56,637 nucleotides of DNA from Candidatus Zixiibacteriota bacterium (GTDB lineage: Bacteria > Zixibacteria > MSB-5A5 > GN15 > FEB-12), in assembly GCA_028715215.1 (NCBI GenBank), contig JAQUSF010000007.1, forward strand, positions 1 to 56,637. Direction: 5' to 3'. The notes beneath the pieces were generated by a model. It did not search any database. It worked only from the letters and a program-made list of their open reading frames with translations, and was not told the DNA's origin. This document shows positions 35,490-42,808 of the stretch, in pieces; position 1 is the first letter of the stretch; the number at the start of each line of letters is the position of its first letter. A program made the position numbers and the translations under genes.

Positions 35490-35923
35490 GTTAAGTTTTC
35501 AACAAGAAAAAGAAAGAACCGGTTCCCCGGAAATAGACACTTAAGGGTGGGTGAGTTGCGGCAATTCGTTATGGAAATCTGAGATGAAGAAATATGTCGG
35601 CGCCTTATGACAATATTATCTTATGATAGATTAAGTACTTAACATTTTTCAGGATTGTGGTCATATTTTGGTTTTAATATGTATTGACTTTTATCCTTTT
35701 AAAAATTATATATTGTTTTTTTTATGAAGCGGGCGAAATAACCTATCGGATACAGAGTTTTTGTCGCCTTTACAATATGACTTTCCGGTCAGGGGCTGGT
35801 CTTTCAAAATGAAAAAAATTAACTTGATGGGGTGCATATTATTCCATTGGCAGGTTGGTTTTTCGTTTAATATAAAACCGAACTGTCCTTTTTAGTGCAA
35901 AAAAACAGATGGAGCGTTATAAA
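35490..35923 (+). promoter_or_regulatory. Upstream region of CBS-SLC13 operon with promoter candidate
   Basis: TTGACT (35684-35689), a 17-bp spacer and TATATA (35707-35712) form a good promoter candidate, leaving a ~200-nt leader before ATG 35924. The remaining sequence is AT-rich, without an ORF or strong hairpin that I can support. The left part also serves the divergent msrB gene. Confidence 0.45.
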
Positions 35924-36451
35924 ATGCCAACCAAACATGCCAAAGATATAATGATTCCTTTAAACAAATATCCCAATATTCCGCATACTTTTAGCCTGAA
36001 AGAAGCGGTGGCGGAGATGGAGATGTCGGTCATCGAGGTCAAGGGACAGCGGTCTTTGCCCCGCGCCCTGCTGGTATTCGATGACAATCAACAGCTTCTG
36101 GGTATAGTCCGGCGTCGGGATATTCTTCGTGGATTGGAACCCAAATTTTTAAAAACCATGCCCATCACTCACAGGAAACAACTTTTTAATATTGAAGTCG
36201 ACCCGAACCTGGTGGACCTTTCACAGGGTAAAATTGCCAAAAGTATTCAGGACCAGTCCGGCTTGCCGGTGACGGAAGTTATGCAACCGGTGGTGACGAC
36301 CGTTGATTACGAGGACCATCTGGCGAAAATTATCTATAAAATGGTCAATATGGATTTGAATTTGATACCTGTTGTTAAAGACCAGAAAGTTGTGGGGGTG
36401 GTTCGCAGTGTGGATGTCTTTAATGAAATTGCCCATATGCTTTTCGATTGA
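35924..36451 (+). CDS. Two-CBS-domain protein
   Basis: ATG 35924 is preferred, with GGAG (35911-35914) nine bases upstream; an in-frame ATG at 35909 lacks a ribosome site. The 175-residue protein has two CBS motifs: HAKDIMIPLNKYPNI...FDDNQQLLGIVRRRDILRGL (residues ~5-75) and PVTEVMQPVVTTVDYEDHLA...VVKDQKVVGVVRSVDVFNEI (~110-170). CBS pairs bind adenosyl nucleotides and tune the activity of a partner. The stop overlaps a possible TTG start of the downstream transporter, so it probably regulates that transporter in response to energy state. Confidence 0.85.
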   Translation: MPTKHAKDIMIPLNKYPNIPHTFSLKEAVAEMEMSVIEVKGQRSLPRALLVFDDNQQLLGIVRRRDILRGLEPKFLKTMPITHRKQLFNIEVDPNLVDLSQGKIAKSIQDQSGLPVTEVMQPVVTTVDYEDHLAKIIYKMVNMDLNLIPVVKDQKVVGVVRSVDVFNEIAHMLFD

Positions 36452-36480
36452 GTAAGTTTTATCATGGCCCGGATAAGATT

Positions 36481-38019
36481 ATGATGTTCAAGCGCTTTAA
36501 AAAACAGGGGAGTCAGGAATCAGCGACAGGAAAACCATTAGTTAGACCCGATGAGATCTATGTGGCACGCACCGTGCGCCGCCTCGACTGGAAGAGGCTG
36601 GCTTTTATAACGTTGGGGGTTGCCCTTTTTTGTGCCGTCTATTTTTCGCCGGCCTGGCCCGATGCCGTCGACCCCAAAGGGGAACACTTTCCCCTGACCC
36701 GCGAAGGCAAAGCCGCCCTGGCTTTATTTCTACTGGCTGGTATCTGGTGGGTTTTCGAGGTGGTACCGATTGGTGTTACCGGGATTGTTATCGGGGTAAC
36801 CCAGGCGTTGTTTTTAATTCGCCCGGCGGAAGTGGCTTTCGGCAATTTTATGGACCCCTCGGTATGGTTCATTGTCGGTTCGGTGGTTATAGGGATGACA
36901 TTTGCCAAGACCGGCCTGACCAAACGCATGGCTTATAAAATGCTGCTGATGGTGGGTGAAAAGACCAGCATGATTTACCTCGGCTGTTTCGTCATGACAG
37001 CCGGGTTGACCCTGATAATGGCACACACTGCCGTGGCGGCGGCGATTTATCCCCTGCTGATGGCTATTTATTCGCTTTATGAACAAAACAGTAAACCCAC
37101 CAAATTCGGTAAAGGTCTTTTTATCGGCATGGCTTTTGTGGCCGGTGCGGGAAGTATCATTACCCTGCTGGGTGCCGCTCGGGGTGCTGTGGCTATCGGT
37201 TTCTTCCGGGATATAACCGGTCGGGAAATCTCTTTCTTTGAATTGTCCTATTACATGTTTCCGGTGGGAATAGTGATGGTGTTTTTACTCTGGGTGTTGA
37301 TGATGTTGCTCTTTCGTCCCGAACAAAAAAACATCCCCGGCCTTCGGGAACGGGCACAAACGCTTTATTCAAATCTAGGCCCGATGTCCCGGACGGAAGT
37401 ACTTACCCTGGTTATTGTCTTTTCGACTATTCTGGCCATGAGCTTGCGTTCCAGTATACCTTTTCTGGCCGAGGTTAATAAAAGCGCCATTATTCTGATT
37501 TCCACAATCTTGTTTTTCCTCTTTAAGGTCCTTACGATAAAAGACCTGGAAGAAATTCCCTGGAATATCGTTCTTCTTTTCGGCGGGGCGATGAGTATCG
37601 GTTTCTGCCTGTGGCAAACCGGCGCTGCCAGCTGGCTGGCTATTGAATGGCTCACTATTTTAAAAAATGCCCCTGCTTTTATTTTTATTCTCGGGATTGC
37701 CTTTTTTGTGTTGATAATGACTAACTTTATCATGAACGTGGCGGCTATCGCCATTTCCCTGCCGGTAGCTCTCGTTATAGCACCTTATCTTAATGTTGCC
37801 CCGGAAGTGGTCCTGTTTGCTTCCCTGGTTACCGCCGGTATGCCCTTCCTTCTGCTGGTGGGAGCGGCACCCAACGCCATAGCCTACGAAAGCCGGCAAT
37901 TTACCAGCGGTGAATTTTTTATGTCAGGGATCCCCGCCAGTATTTTGCTGATGTTAATACTGGCAGTCTTTGTGAAATTCATCTGGCCCATGATGGGTAT
38001 GCCGGTGATCCTGCCGTAG
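36481..38019 (+). CDS. SLC13/DASS-family anion transporter
   Basis: The protein has about 512 residues from ATG 36481. A TTG at 36448 overlapping the CBS stop would add 11 residues. After a ~55-residue cytoplasmic part come about 11-13 membrane helices. WVFEVVPIGVTGIVIG, FMDPSVWFIVGSVVIGMTFA, WNIVLLFGGAMSIGFCLWQT, ASWLAIEWL and NFIMNVAAIAISLPVALVIA fit the SLC13/DASS pattern, with twin SNT-like motifs altered here to AHTAVAAA and TNFIMNVAA. Substrates of the family are dicarboxylates, sulfate or phosphate; none can be chosen from sequence. It is translationally linked with the CBS gene. A weak AATATTTT/AAAATATT stem follows at 38023-38054. Confidence 0.85.
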   Translation: MMFKRFKKQGSQESATGKPLVRPDEIYVARTVRRLDWKRLAFITLGVALFCAVYFSPAWPDAVDPKGEHFPLTREGKAALALFLLAGIWWVFEVVPIGVTGIVIGVTQALFLIRPAEVAFGNFMDPSVWFIVGSVVIGMTFAKTGLTKRMAYKMLLMVGEKTSMIYLGCFVMTAGLTLIMAHTAVAAAIYPLLMAIYSLYEQNSKPTKFGKGLFIGMAFVAGAGSIITLLGAARGAVAIGFFRDITGREISFFELSYYMFPVGIVMVFLLWVLMMLLFRPEQKNIPGLRERAQTLYSNLGPMSRTEVLTLVIVFSTILAMSLRSSIPFLAEVNKSAIILISTILFFLFKVLTIKDLEEIPWNIVLLFGGAMSIGFCLWQTGAASWLAIEWLTILKNAPAFIFILGIAFFVLIMTNFIMNVAAIAISLPVALVIAPYLNVAPEVVLFASLVTAGMPFLLLVGAAPNAIAYESRQFTSGEFFMSGIPASILLMLILAVFVKFIWPMMGMPVILP

Positions 38020-38156
38020 GGAAATATTTTTTCTTGGAATACCGGGAAAATATTCAACCACTTCTTATTTTACTTGTTATAAGCTAAAAGTAACCGGTGT
38101 CATCTAAGGGTGTGCTGGTCGTTTTCCAATAATTATATGGCGATTGACAGGATAAC

Positions 38157-39533
38157 ATGAATCTCGAACTCGTTGACTCCCGCCGGTACCGGGTGATAAA
38201 GGATGGCCGGAAAATAGCCGGTCCCGTCGTTTACTGGATGCAACGTGACCAGCGGGTGCACTACAATCATGCTTTGCTTTTCGCACAGCAGAAAGCCCTT
38301 GAAACCGGGCAACCCCTGGCCGTTTTGTTTTGTCTGACCCCGGATTACCTGGGGGCGACCTGGCGTCAGTATGCCTTCATGCTGCGCTCTCTTGAAATGG
38401 TTGAAAAGGAATTAGCTTCCCTGCGCATTCCCTTCTTTTTACTGTCCGGGCAGCCGAAGACGGCAATACCGGCTTTTTTGAGAATGAATAATATAGCCTT
38501 CCTGGTGACGGATTTTTCTCCCTTGCGGCTGAATCTGCAATGGATAAAGAATGTATCAAAAAAGTCAGACATCCCTTTTTATGAAGTGGATGCCCATAAT
38601 ATTGTACCTGTCTGGGAAGCTTCGAATAAACAGGAATACGCCGCTTATACCTTAAGGCCGAAAATCATCAGGAAACTGGGTGAATTTTTAACTCCCATTC
38701 CGAAATTAAAGAAACATCCCCTGGCATGGAAACATAATTACCCCGCCACGGACTGGTCCGGGGTATATCGCAATCTCAAAGTCGACCGGTCGGTTACTGT
38801 AATTAAAACCTGGACACCGGGGGAGAAAGCAGCTCTGAAGGTGATGAAAGTTTTTTTTGAAAAGCGTCTGGGGGATTATTATGAAAAGCGTAATAATCCG
38901 GTTTTTGATATCCCGTCCGACCTTTCGCCCTATTTGCATTTTGGGCAGATCGCCGCGCAACAGGTGGCATTGGAAGCTCAACGGTTCGATAAAAATCTGA
39001 AAAGTCAGGAAAGCTTTTTGGAAGAACTGGTGGTGAGACGGGAGCTGGCCGATAATTTCTGCTTTTATAATGACCGCTACGATTCTTTTGACGGTTTCCC
39101 CCGCTGGGCTCAAAAAACACTCCGGGAACATAGCCATGACCCCAGAGAGTATCTGTATCCGATGGAACAACTGGAAACGGGACGGACGCATGATCCCCTC
39201 TGGAATGCCGCCCAGAAACAGATGTTGCTGACGGGGAAGATGCACGGGTATCTGCGCATGTACTGGGCGAAAAAAATCCTGGCCTGGTCTTTGTCGCCGG
39301 AGGATGCATTTCAAACCGCCCTTTACCTGAACGACCGCTATGAACTGGACGGCCGTGACCCCAACGGATATACCGGTATCGCCTGGTCGCTCGGCGGGGT
39401 ACACGACCGGCCCTGGTTCGACCGACCCGTTTTCGGGCAGGTGCGCTATATGAGTTATGAGGGGTGTCAGCGCAAATTCCCGGTAAAGGCATATATTGAG
39501 AAGATTGAACGACTGGAAAAGAGCGGGCTATGA
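38157..39533 (+). CDS. phr: Class II CPD photolyase
   Basis: The 458-residue protein has the class II layout: GPVVYWMQRDQRVHYNHAL (antenna domain), TDFSPLR, FYEVDAHNIVPVW, AAYTLRPKI, then the FAD domain with LSPYLHFGQIAAQQVALEAQ, EELVVRRELADNFCFY, RYDSFDGFPRWAQKTL, YWAKKILAWS and GRDPNGYTGIAWSLGGVHDR. The RD(P)NGYTG and DRPWF segments are the flavin-binding hallmarks. It uses light to split cyclobutane pyrimidine dimers in DNA. AGGA lies six bases before ATG. The stop overlaps the start of the SRPBCC gene by four bases. This implies an organism, or a life stage, exposed to sunlight. Confidence 0.93.
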   Translation: MNLELVDSRRYRVIKDGRKIAGPVVYWMQRDQRVHYNHALLFAQQKALETGQPLAVLFCLTPDYLGATWRQYAFMLRSLEMVEKELASLRIPFFLLSGQPKTAIPAFLRMNNIAFLVTDFSPLRLNLQWIKNVSKKSDIPFYEVDAHNIVPVWEASNKQEYAAYTLRPKIIRKLGEFLTPIPKLKKHPLAWKHNYPATDWSGVYRNLKVDRSVTVIKTWTPGEKAALKVMKVFFEKRLGDYYEKRNNPVFDIPSDLSPYLHFGQIAAQQVALEAQRFDKNLKSQESFLEELVVRRELADNFCFYNDRYDSFDGFPRWAQKTLREHSHDPREYLYPMEQLETGRTHDPLWNAAQKQMLLTGKMHGYLRMYWAKKILAWSLSPEDAFQTALYLNDRYELDGRDPNGYTGIAWSLGGVHDRPWFDRPVFGQVRYMSYEGCQRKFPVKAYIEKIERLEKSGL

Positions 39534-40009
39534 AGATATATCGCCTTGAAAAAACACAACTGGTCAAGAAACCGGTCGGGGAGGTATTCGCTTTTTTTGA
39601 GCGCCCCGAAAATCTGGCAAAGATAACCCCGCCCGCCCTCGGTTTTAAAATCCTGACGCCGGGACCGATTGTCATGCAAACCGGAACGGTTATTGATTAC
39701 ACTATCCGACCTTTGGGTTTCAGCTGGCACTGGCGTACCCTTATCGTCGATTATAATCCGCCCATGCGGTTTGTCGATGTCCAGCTTAAAGGACCATATA
39801 AGTTCTGGCACCACACCCATACTTTTCTTGAAACCGATAAGGGTACGCTTATAAGTGACCGGGTCTCTTATGCTTTGCCGTTTGGTTTTCCCGGACAGCT
39901 GGTTGATATTCTTTTTGTCAAGAAACAACTTGAGGGTATTTTTGAATATCGCCGCCGGGTAATCGATGACTTATTTGCCGGTAAGGAAGAGGCTGATGAT
40001 GTTCCTTGA
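39530..40009 (+). CDS. SRPBCC (START-like) ligand-binding protein
   Basis: The 159-residue protein has the polyketide-cyclase/START-like pattern: EVFAFFERPENLAKITPPAL at the N-terminus, WRTLIVDYNPPMRFVDVQLK and FWHHTHTFLETDKGTLISDR, then SYALPFGFPGQLVDILFVKK and a long C-terminal helix (LEGIFEYRRRVIDDLF). Such proteins bind hydrophobic ligands, and small ones like this often lie beside photolyase genes as predicted 'cell division inhibitor'-type products. Its specific role is unknown. It overlaps the photolyase stop by four bases and precedes the DUF523/DUF1722 gene by 45 bp. Confidence 0.85.
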   Translation: MKIYRLEKTQLVKKPVGEVFAFFERPENLAKITPPALGFKILTPGPIVMQTGTVIDYTIRPLGFSWHWRTLIVDYNPPMRFVDVQLKGPYKFWHHTHTFLETDKGTLISDRVSYALPFGFPGQLVDILFVKKQLEGIFEYRRRVIDDLFAGKEEADDVP

Positions 40010-40054
40010 CATCATTACCGGCAAAGAATACCTTCCCGACATCGAGATAAAGAG

Positions 40055-41014
40055 ATGAAGAAAGAAAAGATGCGTATCAAAGTCGGCATAAGTACCTGTC
40101 TGTTGGGGCAGAGGGTGCGTTTTGACGGCGGTCATAAGCATGACCGTTATATTACCGATATCCTCGGCGAGTTTTTTGAGTTTGTCCCGGTCTGTCCGGA
40201 GGTGGCCATTGGTATGGGAACTCCCCGCGAGGCGGTACGGCTTCAGGGCGAGGTCAGTGCCCCGCGCCTGGTGGGGGTGAAATCCGGACGTGACTGGACC
40301 AACCGGATGAATACTTATGCCCGCAAGCGGGTGCAGCTTTTTGTAAACCAGCCCATCAGCGGGTATATCTTAAAAAAGGATTCTCCCAGTTGCGGGATGG
40401 AGCGCGTTCGCGTGTACGGCAACACCGGCATGCCGACCCGCCACGGCCGGGGGCTGTATGCCGCCGAGCTTCTTAAACAGTTACCCTTTTTGCCGGTGGA
40501 AGAGGAAGGCCGGCTCAACGATGTTAAACTCCGGGAAAATTTCATCGTCCGCGTTTTCGCCTATCACCGCCTGCAAAACCTGTTCAATGAGAATTATTCC
40601 CGGGCCGAACTGGTTCGCTTTCATACTGTCCATAAGTACCTGCTTCTGGCGCACTCGCCGGAACGTTACAAAAAACTGGGGCAACTGGTAGCCGACCTGA
40701 AAAAATATTCCCCCGCTCAAATGCGCGAAGCTTACAGCCGGATGTTTATGGAAACTCTGGCATTCAAAACCACCACCTCCAAAAACGTCAATGTTCTACA
40801 GCATATCTTGGGGTTTTTGAAGAAACATCTCACCGCCCTTGAAAAACAAGACCTTTTAAATGTAATAAATGAATATCACCGGCAACTGGTGCCGCTTATC
40901 GTACCTGTTACCCTCTTAAAACACTATTTGAACAAGTATGAAATCATTTACATCCGCGACCAGGTATATCTCAATCCGCACCCGAAAGAACTGATGCTGC
41001 GTAATCATGTCTGA
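40055..41014 (+). CDS. DUF523-DUF1722 (YbgA-like) protein
   Basis: The 319-residue protein has DUF523 at residues ~7-145 (GISTCLLGQRVRFDGGHKHD, CPEVAIGMGTPREAVRL, SGYILKKDSPSCGMERVRVY with conserved Cys residues) and DUF1722/YbgA at ~165-315 (LRENFIVRVFAYHRLQNLF, VRFHTVHKYLLLAHSPERYK). E. coli ybgA lies next to phrB, and I recall the same association in several phyla, so a role in photoreactivation or DNA-damage response is inferred. The Cys pattern suggests metal or Fe-S binding. Two starts are possible (40055 or 40070) without a clear ribosome site. Confidence 0.88.
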   Translation: MKKEKMRIKVGISTCLLGQRVRFDGGHKHDRYITDILGEFFEFVPVCPEVAIGMGTPREAVRLQGEVSAPRLVGVKSGRDWTNRMNTYARKRVQLFVNQPISGYILKKDSPSCGMERVRVYGNTGMPTRHGRGLYAAELLKQLPFLPVEEEGRLNDVKLRENFIVRVFAYHRLQNLFNENYSRAELVRFHTVHKYLLLAHSPERYKKLGQLVADLKKYSPAQMREAYSRMFMETLAFKTTTSKNVNVLQHILGFLKKHLTALEKQDLLNVINEYHRQLVPLIVPVTLLKHYLNKYEIIYIRDQVYLNPHPKELMLRNHV

Positions 41015-41067
41015 GGTAATCTATGCAAAATTTCCTCATTCAGTCATTACCGGCGGGAAGAAATTAC

Positions 41068-41096
41068 TTGTATAGAGATATTTCCTGTTGTATCAT
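41068..41096 (+). promoter_or_regulatory. Promoter candidate for the phosphatase-kinase operon
   Basis: TTGTAT (41068-41073), a 17-bp spacer and TATCAT (41091-41096) lie about 60 bp upstream of ATG 41156. The match to sigma70 consensus is moderate. Confidence 0.35.
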
Positions 41097-41155
41097 TTTA
41101 CTTATAAAATAAACACACTTTAAGGCGATAATCGGGACAAAAGGTTTTTTAGTTA

Positions 41156-42808
41156 ATGTTAAAACTGGTAGGCACTGATGGGACGAGGTTCTATTCGTGG
41201 ATTCTGGAACCGGGACGGTATACAATAGGTCGTAAGAAGGAATGTGATTTTTGTGTCCCGCATAAAACCATTTCCCGGAATCATGCCCGGTTGGATGTCA
41301 ACGAAAACGGCGAAGAAATATTTCTGACCGACCTCGACAGTCACAACGGCACGACTATAAACGGCAGTCGGCTTATCGGTCGGAAAGCGGTCAGGGAAGG
41401 TGACCGGCTGATGTTCGGGGATACGGAGTTCCGTTTGACCCTTCAGGATAAAACCGACAGTGCCGCCGGTATTCCCGCCCGTGCCCGGCTATCCGAAAAC
41501 GAGCCGGTTAAATCGGTTTTTCTGTCCATCAATGAAGCCCTCAAACCTCTGCCGACGAAAGTTACCGAAAAACCGGAGCTTCTCCCGGTCATTTTCGAGA
41601 TGGCCAAGATGCTCGTGTTACCGGAAGCCAGGGAGGTCATGTTACAGCGGTCGCTGGTCATGATTGCAAAAATAATCCCCTCCGAGCGCCTGGCGGTTTT
41701 ATTCGTCTCCGATGACCAGGAGGAGGTTTATACCGCAGCTTCGCTGCTTCCGGGCGGTAAAGACCCCGGTGAATTTACCCTCTCACGGACAATCGTTAAA
41801 GAAATTGTGTCCAATAAAAATGCCATTTTGATAAGCAATCCTCTTGATGACCCGCGTTTTGCCGGGCAGAAGTCGATAATCATGTCGGAGTTAAAGTCGG
41901 CCCTGGCCGTACCCCTGTTTGACGAGGGGAAGGTTCTGGGTATCCTTTATGCCGATACCACCCGGCCTTCCCAGCAGTACGATGACGACCACCTTCGCGT
42001 GCTGGCCACTTTCGGCAACATTATCGCTTCCCGTCTGCAAAGTTACACTCTGCTGGCGGAGCGTCAGGAGATGCAGATCATGGAATCGGAACTTCGCCGC
42101 GCCTCAACCATTCAAAAAAATCTGTTGGTCCGGGAGCCGCCCGAAATAACCGGCTACCAGGTATATTCTTTCCAGGAACAATCCCGCTCGGTCGGCGGCG
42201 ACCTTTATGACCTGACTTTATTACCCGACGGCCGCTTGCTGTTTATCGTGGCCGATGTTTCCGGAAAGGGGATGGGAGCGGCTCTTTTAATGTCGAACAT
42301 TCTGGCTTCTTTCCGAATCCTCTATGAATCCGAAACGCTGGATTTGGCCCAGATGGTGCGGAAGGTATCGTTGCAGATGTATCGTTACAGCGCCCCGGGT
42401 GATTTCGCGACTCTTTTTATCGGTCTGGTGGAACCGGGCGGGCACCGCCTGCGCTATATCAACGCCGGTCACAATCCGCCTTTACTGGTTAAATCCGGCG
42501 GGGATTTGAGTCACCTGGAACCTTCGGGAATCATGATTGGCGCTTTTGATTTTGCCGTCTGGCAGGAGCAGATTATTGATTTGGCTGACGGCGACCTTTT
42601 GTTTATATTTTCCGATGGAGTGACGGAAGCCGAACGGGAAAACGTCCAGTACGGCGAATCGCGAATGGAGAAACTGGTAACGGAAAATCGTCACCAAACG
42701 CCCCGTGAAATTGTCGAGCGGCTGATGGGAGATTTGAACGAGTTTATGGGTGAGGCTCCCCGGTCGGACGATATAACCATCCTGATAGTGAAGAGAGCTG
42801 AAAAATGA
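41156..42808 (+). CDS. FHA-GAF-PP2C (SpoIIE-like) protein phosphatase
   Basis: The protein has 550 residues. The FHA domain spans ~1-95: YTIGRKKECDFCVPHKTISR with NHARL and SHNGTTING, the phosphothreonine-binding pattern. A GAF domain covers ~150-300 (SERLAVLFVSDDQEEVYTAA, KSALAVPLFDEGKVLGILYA). The C-terminal PPM/SpoIIE phosphatase has GGDLYDLTLLPDGRLLFIVA, DVSGKGMGAALLMSN, INAGHNPPLLV, FSDGVTEA and RSDDITILIVK, with the metal-binding Asp residues intact. It removes phosphate from Ser/Thr on a partner. The stop overlaps the kinase gene by four bases, so kinase and phosphatase probably act on the same targets. Confidence 0.92.
   Translation: MLKLVGTDGTRFYSWILEPGRYTIGRKKECDFCVPHKTISRNHARLDVNENGEEIFLTDLDSHNGTTINGSRLIGRKAVREGDRLMFGDTEFRLTLQDKTDSAAGIPARARLSENEPVKSVFLSINEALKPLPTKVTEKPELLPVIFEMAKMLVLPEAREVMLQRSLVMIAKIIPSERLAVLFVSDDQEEVYTAASLLPGGKDPGEFTLSRTIVKEIVSNKNAILISNPLDDPRFAGQKSIIMSELKSALAVPLFDEGKVLGILYADTTRPSQQYDDDHLRVLATFGNIIASRLQSYTLLAERQEMQIMESELRRASTIQKNLLVREPPEITGYQVYSFQEQSRSVGGDLYDLTLLPDGRLLFIVADVSGKGMGAALLMSNILASFRILYESETLDLAQMVRKVSLQMYRYSAPGDFATLFIGLVEPGGHRLRYINAGHNPPLLVKSGGDLSHLEPSGIMIGAFDFAVWQEQIIDLADGDLLFIFSDGVTEAERENVQYGESRMEKLVTENRHQTPREIVERLMGDLNEFMGEAPRSDDITILIVKRAEK

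Noticed and set aside
38023-38054. AATATTTT/AAAATATT stem after the SLC13 gene as a terminator
   Set aside because: AT-only 8-bp stem without T-run; too weak to call.
38803-39675. 290-codon minus-strand ORF opposite the photolyase gene
   Set aside because: Low-complexity Arg/Pro/Ser-rich translation opposite a well-supported gene.
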